Shown here one piece after another: positions 57,868 through 64,000 of a DNA stretch of 64,000 nucleotides. The stretch is taken from contig CAVYVZ010000005.1 in NCBI GenBank assembly GCA_963772065.1, forward strand, positions 124,001-188,000, written 5' to 3'. A program made the translations under genes and the position numbers. The notes under the pieces are model-generated. The model was not told where the DNA came from. It ran no database searches and saw nothing but the letters and a program-made list of their open reading frames with translations. The stretch is from CAVYVZ01 sp963772065 (GTDB lineage: Bacteria > Acidobacteriota > Vicinamibacteria > Vicinamibacterales > UBA2999). Numbering within the stretch: position 1 is the first letter of the stretch; each line of letters starts with the position of its first letter.

Positions 57868-60606
57868 TTACTTTTGCTTTTGCCCCGGCGCGATGCGTCG
57901 CAACTCGTCAAAGAAATTCAGGATGAACGTAAGGTGGTTATGCCCGACCGCCTCGCCTTCGGAAAGCGGAGCTATTGCGACCCGCATGCCATCAGGGTGC
58001 AAAGCGTAGATGCGCTCAACAAGCAATTCGCGGAGTGCTGGGGCGCGCTCCGCCCAGAGGCGCGGTTTACTGGCGCGGAACGACTCGTTCTCCAGTCGGT
58101 ACGGTGCCACCATGAGTACGTGGCGGTAATCAGGTACAGGGGCGGCAAACACGAGCTCTGGGCGCGCGCGGGACCATGACGACGTGTGGCCGCCAGCGCT
58201 CGACACGATCACCCTCGCGCCCGGTCCCGGAAACGGCCGCACGGAGACTTCAGCCCGCCCCGACTCCCTGGAGTGATACGCGAGCCATCTCCCGTCGGGT
58301 GAAAAAGTCGGCCCCGCTTCATTGGCAACGCTGTTGAGGAACGCGGTCGGTTGCCCGGGCTTCCATCCGCCGGCTTCATCACCCTCGACTGGCAGGATCA
58401 TCACGTCGTCGCTGCTTGCAGGCATCGTTGCGACGTACGCGAATATTTTCTTGGTGGGATGCCACGATCCGGGCGTGAGCACGACGTTGCTCTGAATGAG
58501 CACCTGCGCGTCGCCCATGCCGTCCGCGCGCCTCCAGGACAGAGTATTGCCGGACGGATCTGTGGATGACCTGAATGATCGGTAAACAATGCGTCCGCCG
58601 TCCGGAGTCCACACCGGGCGTTCCGCATCGGTACCCTCGGACGTCAGGCGCGTCAGCGTGTCTCGCGCCCAGTCGTACACCCAAATATCGCTGTGCCCCC
58701 CGCCTCGAATGTCCATCGCGATTCGCTGTCCGTCGGGAGAGAATTCAGGGTTACTCCAGTCGGCCGGCGCGGCTCGCAGCGCGGCGATCGTCCCTGAGCG
58801 GTCCATCCACGCCATCGGCCGTGCGCTGAAAAGGTGTTCGTCCCGGAGATACACCAGCGTGCCCATCCGCGACAGGGCGAACTGCGCACTGCCCCTGCCC
58901 GCATCCGATATCACGCCGTCAATCGCGCGCCCCGCCGGGCCGGTCACCGCCAGCCGCTGACGGTCGAAGGGCATCGCGAACAGCGTGCCATCCTGGATGT
59001 AAACGATGTGGCCACTCGCCACATAGCGCCCGAAGTAGCCGCCGCGCTGGACGATGGTGCGCTCGCCGGACGGCAGGCGCTGCACCACCAGCGTCGCGTC
59101 AGCGCCGATGTTCACGTTCGTGCTTGCGGTATACAGCACAGCCCCGCCGCCGGGCAGCATCTGCGGAAAGCGATGCGTGATCTCACCCTCCGCGAGCATC
59201 GATAGCGGTTCCGCCTGTCCCCCGACCGCCGATACCCGCATCAAGTTCCCGCGGTTGTTCGGCGCGAACACGATGGTGCCATCCTCTGCCCACCAGCCGC
59301 CGCGCGGGCTCGGTGCGTCCGCGAGCGTCACCACTGCTCCGCCCGTCACGGGAACCTTCTTCAGCTTCAAGTCGGCGAAGAACGCCACCCATTGCCCATC
59401 GGGAGAGAAGAACGGGCCGCTCGCCCCTTGCGTCCCGTTGAGGGGCGTGGCCGTAAGCTGGTCAAGACGGCGCACGTGCAGTTGCGAGGCGCTTCTGCTC
59501 GTCCGCGCCACAAACCCGAGCAGGGTGCCATCCGGCGAAAGCGCGAACGGCGCATCGGTCGTCGGGAGTGTGCCGTCTACGCCAAGTTCGACGCTCAGCC
59601 GCTGCGGGGTAAGCAGGGGCGTGGTCCTCCACGGTGCCCAGCGCCCGAGCACCAGCACACATGTGACGCCCAGGATCGCGGCGATCGCCCACGGGAGAGC
59701 GCGCTGCCAGCGAGCGGGCCGCACCGGGGTCACGACCGATACGGCGGTCATACTATCGCTCGCAGGTGCGGTCAATACCTCGTCAATCTCGAGCCGCGCG
59801 TCCGCGATATCCGCGAGCCGCTGCGTCCGGTCTTTCTCCAAGCAGCGACGGAGGAGTCGGCGAATTGGCGTCGGAGTGATCGCGGGCAGTGCCGTCCAAT
59901 CGGGCGCTTTCGTGAGTACGAACGCCAGTGTGTCAGACAGCCCGGCGCCAGCGAACGCACGAAGACCTGTCAACATCTCGTAGAGCACACAGCCGAACGC
60001 CCAGATATCCGCGCGCTTGTCGACGACCTTTCCGCGCGCTTGTTCCGGCGCCATGTACGCGGCCGTCCCCAAGATGAGGCCGGCTTCCGTGGCGTGGATC
60101 GAAACCGTGGGCGCTGCGCCGGCTGGGTCAAGCGCCTTCGCGAGACCGAAATCAAGCACCTTCACGGTCCCGTCGGATCTGACCTTGATGTTTGCGGGTT
60201 TCAGATCGCGATGAATGACTCCCTGCTCGTGCGCGGCTTCCAGCGCCTCGGCGATCTGCTTGGCGATTGGCAGCGCGTCGTCAAGGCGGATCGCGCCTTG
60301 GGCGATGCGATCTGCGAGCGTCGGGCCTTCGACGAGCTCCATCACCAGCGCGCGGACACCGTCCGATTCCTCGAAGCCGTGAATGTGCGCGATGTTCTGG
60401 TGGTTGAGCGCGGCGAGCACCCGCGCTTCGCGGCTGAAGCGCACGAGGCGTTCGGGGTCGTTCGTCACGGCCGCGAGTAGAACCTTGATCGCGACCTCCC
60501 GGTTCAGTTTTGTGTCACGCGCGCGATAGACTTCGCCCCCGCCTCCGAAGCCCAGAGGGGCGACGATTTCGTACGCGCCGAGGCGAGTGCCGGCGGTGAT
60601 GCTCAA
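57868..60606 (-). CDS. Membrane Ser/Thr protein kinase with C-terminal TolB/PD40 propeller
   Basis: 912 residues from a TTG at 60606. The kinase domain (~1-275) has the P-loop LGFGGGGEVYRARD, VAIKVL (Lys41), HRDLKPAN (132-139), DFG (152-154) and MAPEQARGK (185-193), so it should be active; the usual GGM before GEVY is GGG. A transmembrane helix (ALPWAIAAILGVTCVLVLGR, ~300-320) separates it from a six-bladed PD40/TolB propeller (FSPDGQWVAFFADLKLKKVP, WAEDGTIVFAPNNR, FSPDGRWLAYHSRESGRAEV). This fusion is characteristic of Acidobacteriota and nearby phyla. The upstream 60607-60834 frame is open but does not look like a kinase N-terminus, so the TTG start is chosen. Confidence 0.92.
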   Translation of the reverse strand: MSITAGTRLGAYEIVAPLGFGGGGEVYRARDTKLNREVAIKVLLAAVTNDPERLVRFSREARVLAALNHQNIAHIHGFEESDGVRALVMELVEGPTLADRIAQGAIRLDDALPIAKQIAEALEAAHEQGVIHRDLKPANIKVRSDGTVKVLDFGLAKALDPAGAAPTVSIHATEAGLILGTAAYMAPEQARGKVVDKRADIWAFGCVLYEMLTGLRAFAGAGLSDTLAFVLTKAPDWTALPAITPTPIRRLLRRCLEKDRTQRLADIADARLEIDEVLTAPASDSMTAVSVVTPVRPARWQRALPWAIAAILGVTCVLVLGRWAPWRTTPLLTPQRLSVELGVDGTLPTTDAPFALSPDGTLLGFVARTSRSASQLHVRRLDQLTATPLNGTQGASGPFFSPDGQWVAFFADLKLKKVPVTGGAVVTLADAPSPRGGWWAEDGTIVFAPNNRGNLMRVSAVGGQAEPLSMLAEGEITHRFPQMLPGGGAVLYTASTNVNIGADATLVVQRLPSGERTIVQRGGYFGRYVASGHIVYIQDGTLFAMPFDRQRLAVTGPAGRAIDGVISDAGRGSAQFALSRMGTLVYLRDEHLFSARPMAWMDRSGTIAALRAAPADWSNPEFSPDGQRIAMDIRGGGHSDIWVYDWARDTLTRLTSEGTDAERPVWTPDGGRIVYRSFRSSTDPSGNTLSWRRADGMGDAQVLIQSNVVLTPGSWHPTKKIFAYVATMPASSDDVMILPVEGDEAGGWKPGQPTAFLNSVANEAGPTFSPDGRWLAYHSRESGRAEVSVRPFPGPGARVIVSSAGGHTSSWSRARPELVFAAPVPDYRHVLMVAPYRLENESFRASKPRLWAERAPALRELLVERIYALHPDGMRVAIAPLSEGEAVGHNHLTFILNFFDELRRIAPGQKQK

Positions 60607-61076
60607 GTAAACGGTCCATGCCGAGTCACCGAACCCAGTCGAAACATACTTTGCGCTTCCCAATCGAGCCTTGTCGCGGCGTCGAGTCAGCCTGGGGTCT
60701 GCAAAAATCGGGGGGCCATTCTTCAGTTGGCGCGCACGGACACCGCTCCGAACGTCCATCGGCTTCGGATCGATCGGAATCGTTTCTACGGGGACAACGT
60801 CAGCCCACGCGGAATAGCCCGCAAGGACCACCAATGTCGTTTACGCCCGTACAAGCGCCATGATGGTAACGGCACCGCATTCAGGGGTCTGTTTCAAATT
60901 GAACGCCATGCTTCAGCGGCCGATCAGATGAGGGCTGCGTCCTCGACAACGAGTTCACCTCCTTTGTAAATTTGTTGGCGGGGTGGACGGGACTCGTGCC
61001 TGCTAGCGGCGCCGAAGGCGGCACTGCGTGGCCGGAGCACGTCAGCCCCGACAAGACACGAGCGAAGCGAGTGGAT
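60607..61076. other. Non-coding region between the kinase and tRNA genes
   Basis: 470 bases. The kinase promoter should lie at its left end; no good -35/-10 was seen. A copy of the 3' end of tRNA-Asp occurs at 60975-60996. An open frame on the reverse strand (60881-61150) is an antisense read through the tRNA and not a gene. Confidence 0.5.
60975..60996 (-). repeat. 22-base copy of the tRNA-Asp 3' end (att-like)
   Basis: The 22 bases starting TTGGCGGGGTGGACGGGACT are identical to 61076-61097, the CCA end plus acceptor and T-arm side of tRNA-Asp; the match then ends abruptly. The copies are 101 bases apart. This could be an attachment-site remnant, the stump of a deleted tandem tRNA, or an independent duplication. 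Confidence 0.75.
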
Positions 61077-61153
<77 letters not shown>

Positions 61154-61163
61154 AAAAAGAATC

Positions 61164-61240
61164 GGCTCAGGGCTTATGGCTCAGGGCTTAAGCCAAGGCC
61201 CTGAGCCACGGCCTAAGCCGCAGGCCTTAAGCCATAAGCC
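61164..61240. repeat. Nested direct and inverted repeat between the two tRNA genes
   Basis: GGCTCAGGGCTTA occurs twice (61164-61176 and 61178-61190). GGCTTATGGC (61171-61180) pairs exactly with GCCATAAGCC (61231-61240). Inside this, CTCAGGGC (61180-61187) pairs with GCCCTGAG (61198-61205). The whole can fold as a long cruciform or RNA stem. It does not resemble an intrinsic terminator, since no T tract follows on the transcribed strand. Confidence 0.75.
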
Positions 61241-61245
61241 GTTCT

Positions 61246-61320
61246 TGGTGGGCGGTACAGGATTCGAACCTGTGACAGCCGGCGTGTAAAGCCGGTGCTC
61301 TACCACTGAGCTAACCGCCC
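61246..61320 (-). tRNA. tRNA-Val (TAC)
   Basis: 75 bases with encoded CCA. Acceptor GGGCGGT pairs with ACCGCCC, discriminator A. The D-arm contains AGCTCAGTGGTAGAGC, the anticodon loop is TTTACAC (anticodon TAC) between CCGGC and GCCGG, and the T-arm is CAGGTTCGAATCCTG. Co-transcription with tRNA-Asp from the promoter at 61356-61385 is likely. Confidence 0.97.
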
Positions 61321-61355
61321 TCGGCCCGCCCCATGGCGCCTCAACCAAAGCTCCG

Positions 61356-61385
61356 ATTATATCGGCTGCCTGATCCTCAGCGCAA
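61356..61385 (-). promoter_or_regulatory. Promoter for the tRNA-Val/tRNA-Asp unit
   Basis: A perfect -10 TATAAT (61356-61361) follows a -35-like TTGCGC (61380-61385) with an 18-base spacer. It lies inside the last codons of the methyltransferase gene, whose TAA stop is part of the -10. The mature tRNA-Val 5' end is 36 bases downstream. Confidence 0.65.
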
Positions 61386-61876
61386 GAAGCGCAAAGCCGA
61401 CGATGAGGCCCAGCACCGCGCGATATTCGCGGTTCCGCATCACGCGCGCGAAGCTGAAGCGGCGATCCATCGGCTCGGCGCGCGCCGCCCGGGTACTCGT
61501 CGTACGTCGACCCGAACGTCTGTCGCAGGAACGCCTCCTCGGTTCGAATGGCGGCCGCGATCGTCGCGGTCATGTAGATCGTCGCGATCGCCGCGACGAC
61601 GCCGCTGCGCGACGCGAGGACGACGCCGGCGGCGAGCACCGTGGACCCGACGTAGAGCGGATGCCGCGTGAAGCGATAGGGTCCCGAGCGCGTCACCTCG
61701 CGGCTCTTCTCCAGGTGACCGGCCGCCCACACACGGAGCGCTTCGCCGGCGAGAGCCACTGCCAGCCCGACGATCCACGACTGAAGCGTCGGCCGCGCAA
61801 GCGCCACGGTTGCCGCCGCGGCGGCGAACCCCAATGGCACGCGGCGTCGTGCCAGCAGCTGCGTCAGCCTGCTCAT
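61357..61876 (-). CDS. Isoprenylcysteine carboxyl methyltransferase-family membrane protein, one frame shift
   Basis: About 172 residues after removing one base near 61485. Membrane segments WIVGLAVALAGEALRVWAAG and VGSTVLAAGVVLASRSGVVA surround the family motif GPYRFTRHPLYVGS. TEEAFLRQTFGSTYDEY follows; these are the PEMT/ICMT conserved blocks. Corrected, the C-terminus reads VMRNREYRAVLGLIVGFALL and stops at 61357. The start overlaps the heptosyltransferase stop as ATGA. These proteins methylate small lipophilic acceptors; the acceptor in a heptose operon is unknown. Confidence 0.78.
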
Positions 61877-62925
61877 GCGCCGGCCGGGACCCGCGGCGCC
61901 TCGAGGCGGCGCGCCACGGCATCGAGCACTTCGTCCACGCCGATGCTTGTGATGCAGGGCATGCTGTCGCCCGATGCGCTCGCGCGCGAGCGCCGGCAGC
62001 GCCGCTCGTAGTGACACTCGCAGCGGTCCGTGCGCGAGATGGCAATGTCGTACAGCGCCCACGGGCCATTGCGCTCGGCCCGCGTCGGCCCGAAGAGCGA
62101 TACGATCGGCGTGCCCACGGCGGCCGCCACGTGAAGCGGGCCGGTATCGCCCGAGATCATCAGGTGCGCCGCGCGCGATATGCCCGCGAGGTCCTGAATC
62201 GTGGTCGGCGGCGACACGTCGGCCGCGCCGCCCGAGGCGGCCGCCACTTCCTGAGCGAGTGCAAGCTCGCCCGGACCCCACAACACGAGCGAGCGCTTTC
62301 CGTACACATCGTGCAGCGCCGCCGCGACGGCGCCGAAGCACGCCGCCGGCCAGCGCTTGTTCGGCCACGCCGCGCCCGGGTTGATCAGCACATATCCATC
62401 CGGGAAACGCTCGACGACCGAATCCACCGTCGCAGACGAGGGAATGGTCAATGGAAACCGCGCCCGCCGATCGCGCGCGTCGACCGCCGACAGAAGCGCG
62501 AGGTTCATGTCGATCACGTGCGTCACGGGACCTGGATCCACGGAGCTCGTGTACAGCAGGCGCGCGAGCGGCTCGCGCAGGTGCTCGCGGGTGAAGCCCA
62601 CGATGCGGCGGCCGCGTACGGCGCGCGCGAGGACCGCGGATTTCAGCAGCCCCTGCAGATCGAAGACCACGTCGTAGCGCACGCGGCGGAGGTCCGCGAG
62701 CACGCGGAGCAGGTGCCGCCGCTCGGCGTGGCGCAGCAGGAGGCGCGGGTCGACGCCGACGCGGCGGTCCACGATCGGCACCATGTCGAGCAGCTCCGTA
62801 TAGCGCGGGTCGACCATCCAGTCGATGCGCGCGCCGGGAAACTGCGCCCGCAGCGCCGCCGCGAACGGGATCGCGTGCACGACGTCTCCGAGCGATCCGA
62901 GCCGGACGATCAGAAAGCTGTTCAA
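61873..62925 (-). CDS. waaC: Glycosyltransferase family 9 (heptosyltransferase I-like)
   Basis: 350 residues. GT9 motifs: FLIVRLGSLGDVVHAIPFAA at the N-terminus, VVFDLQGLLKSAVLARAVRG, VLINPGAAWPNKRWPAACFG, the donor site LAGISRAAHLMISGDTGPLH and GTPIVSLFGPTRAERNGPWA. It transfers an ADP-activated heptose onto the lipid A-Kdo core in Gram-negative bacteria. A Cys-rich segment near the end (CECHYERRCRRSRA) is typical of this family branch. It overlaps genes on both sides by 4 bases, so the operon rfaE1-rfaE2-waaC-ICMT is translationally coupled. The symbol is by family resemblance. Confidence 0.88.
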   Translation of the reverse strand: MNSFLIVRLGSLGDVVHAIPFAAALRAQFPGARIDWMVDPRYTELLDMVPIVDRRVGVDPRLLLRHAERRHLLRVLADLRRVRYDVVFDLQGLLKSAVLARAVRGRRIVGFTREHLREPLARLLYTSSVDPGPVTHVIDMNLALLSAVDARDRRARFPLTIPSSATVDSVVERFPDGYVLINPGAAWPNKRWPAACFGAVAAALHDVYGKRSLVLWGPGELALAQEVAAASGGAADVSPPTTIQDLAGISRAAHLMISGDTGPLHVAAAVGTPIVSLFGPTRAERNGPWALYDIAISRTDRCECHYERRCRRSRASASGDSMPCITSIGVDEVLDAVARRLEAPRVPAGA

Positions 62926-63392
62926 GACTTCGCGATGCGCGCGAGCAGGTCGCGCGTGGAGTGGTCCTTCGGATCGCCTACGATGGCGATGCGGCCACCA
63001 TACGCCCGAACCGTCTCGCGCTCGGGCACGGTGTCGACCGTGTAATCGGTCCCCTTGCAGTGCACGTCGGGTCTGAGCATTTCGAGCAGCGGCGTGACCG
63101 TCGATTCGGAAAATACCGTGACGAGGTCGACCGCGCGAAGCGCCGCCACCAGCTCGGCCCGCTCCGCGGCCGCCAGCACCGGCCGCCCCTTCCCTTTCAA
63201 CCCGCGCACCGAATCATCATCGTTGATCGCCACGAGGAGCACGTCGGCTTCGGCGGCGGCGGCTGCGAGATAGCGGACATGGCCCGCGTGCAGCAGGTCG
63301 AAACAGCCGTTGGCGAGCGCGACTGTCCGTCCCTCGGCGCGCAGGCGTGCCACGCGCGCGACGAGCGCCTCGCGAGCGAGGACCTCAGCCAC
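62922..63392 (-). CDS. rfaE2: D-glycero-beta-D-manno-heptose 1-phosphate adenylyltransferase
   Basis: 156 residues. The nucleotidyltransferase signature is VALANGCFDLLHAGHVRYLA. It is followed by VLLVAINDDDSVRGLKGKGR, VTPLLEMLRPDVHCKGTDYT and the ISTRD-like HSTRDLLARI. It makes ADP-heptose from heptose-1-phosphate and ATP. In E. coli this is the C-terminal half of HldE; here it is a separate protein, the common arrangement in many phyla. Overlaps neighbours on both sides. Confidence 0.94.
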   Translation of the reverse strand: MAEVLAREALVARVARLRAEGRTVALANGCFDLLHAGHVRYLAAAAAEADVLLVAINDDDSVRGLKGKGRPVLAAAERAELVAALRAVDLVTVFSESTVTPLLEMLRPDVHCKGTDYTVDTVPERETVRAYGGRIAIVGDPKDHSTRDLLARIAKS

Positions 63393-64000
63393 GTTCGACC
63401 GCCTTGCGCAGCTCGGACGGGCTCACCGTCGCCGTGCCGCGCTTCATCACAACCAGGCCGCCGGCGAAATTCGCGAGCCGCGCGGCCTCCTCGAAGGTGC
63501 CGCCGGCCGCGAGCGCCAGCGTCATCGTGGCCATCACAGTGTCTCCAGCGCCGGTGACGTCCGCAATCTCGTCGGATCCGAAGATCGGAATGTGCACGGT
63601 CGGCTTGTCGGGCTCGAACAGTGCCATCCCGCGGCTGCCGCGCGTGACGAGCACCGCACTCATGGCGGTCTGCGTGAGGATCTCACGGCCGGCGCGCTCG
63701 AGCGTTCGAAGATTGTCGTTGATGCGCATGCCGAGCGCCTGCTCGACCTCCGACTCGTTCGGCGTACAGGCCGTGAGCCCGCGATACGCCGCGAGCCGGT
63801 AGCGTGTGTCGATGAGAATCGGTGGACGTGTGCCGTGGCTGGATGCAGTCCGCCGTGTCGAGGGCCACAACGCTTTGCGGAGGCGCGACACGAGCGCCGG
63901 CGTCACGAGACCCGAGCCGTAATCGGATACCAGCACGGCGTCCGCGTTCTTCACCGCCCGCAGTGCGGCTCGCTCGAACGCCGACCGCGTGCGCGCGTCC
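63385..64000 (-). CDS. rfaE1: D-glycero-beta-D-manno-heptose-7-phosphate kinase, 5' end outside window
   Basis: The C-terminal ~204 residues are visible; the frame continues past the right edge. It is a PfkB/ribokinase-fold kinase with ADAVLVSDYGSGLVTPALVS, LTACTPNESEVEQALGMRI, AVLVTRGSRGMALFEPDKPT and the catalytic/anion-hole motif IADVTGAGDTVMATMTLALA, where the second Asp is the base. It phosphorylates heptose-7-phosphate to the 1,7-bisphosphate. The overlap of 8 bases with rfaE2 supports pairing in ADP-heptose synthesis. Confidence 0.9.
   Translation of the reverse strand, partial: DARTRSAFERAALRAVKNADAVLVSDYGSGLVTPALVSRLRKALWPSTRRTASSHGTRPPILIDTRYRLAAYRGLTACTPNESEVEQALGMRINDNLRTLERAGREILTQTAMSAVLVTRGSRGMALFEPDKPTVHIPIFGSDEIADVTGAGDTVMATMTLALAAGGTFEEAARLANFAGGLVVMKRGTATVSPSELRKAVERG

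Overview
The window is high-GC bacterial chromosome and most resembles an Acidobacteriota genome of the Vicinamibacteria type. The evidence is a family-level impression: a TonB-dependent receptor with an N-terminal carboxypeptidase-regulatory-like domain, a membrane Ser/Thr kinase fused to a TolB/PD40 propeller, PQQ dehydrogenases fused to cytochrome c, and a secreted protein built from YKWW-type repeats. There is no rRNA, CRISPR array, insertion sequence or phage module. Two tRNA genes (Asp-GTC and Val-TAC) lie at 61.1-61.3 kb.

Layout. (1) 1-26.6 kb is a surface-glycan island. It holds glycosyltransferases, many SAM methyltransferases (two FkbM-type), a Wzm/Wzt ABC exporter headed by a winged-helix regulator with a striking double palindrome upstream, an asparagine-synthase homologue, two very large polytopic membrane proteins and a 1001-residue secreted repeat protein; smpB sits inside it. 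(2) 26.8-29.5 kb is a housekeeping block: holB, ricT, pdxA. (3) 29.6-34.6 kb is a second, compact glycan-modification operon with overlapping genes: a tandem-duplicated flavin-reductase-like protein, a sulfotransferase, a GT2 enzyme, a polysaccharide deacetylase and a methyltransferase. (4) 34.6-41.6 kb has a class A penicillin-binding protein, a small secreted protein and a three-gene sensory operon (outer-membrane barrel, periplasmic binding protein, hybrid histidine kinase). (5) 41.8-46.7 kb has a small basic protein, a Cys/Met/His-rich exported protein, a TonB-dependent receptor and a BNR-repeat protein carrying a CYCCK motif; together these look like an uptake or metal-handling module. 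(6) 46.7-60.6 kb is a mixture of secreted and redox functions: HAD phosphatase, PQQ dehydrogenase, class D beta-lactamase homologue, FG-GAP protein, a second PQQ protein that has lost the middle of its propeller, a ModA-like binding protein, a thiol-disulfide protein, a two-domain VOC protein and the kinase-propeller. (7) 61-64 kb has the two tRNAs with flanking repeats, then an operon for heptose (inner-core LPS) synthesis.

Data quality governs how the window should be read. At least fifteen genes are broken by frame shifts. In nearly every case that could be reconstructed, the downstream frame is restored by removing one base, so the errors are mainly single-base insertions. That pattern is more typical of residual long-read sequencing error than of gene decay. 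Spans given for such genes join the fragments, and protein lengths assume the shifts are corrected.
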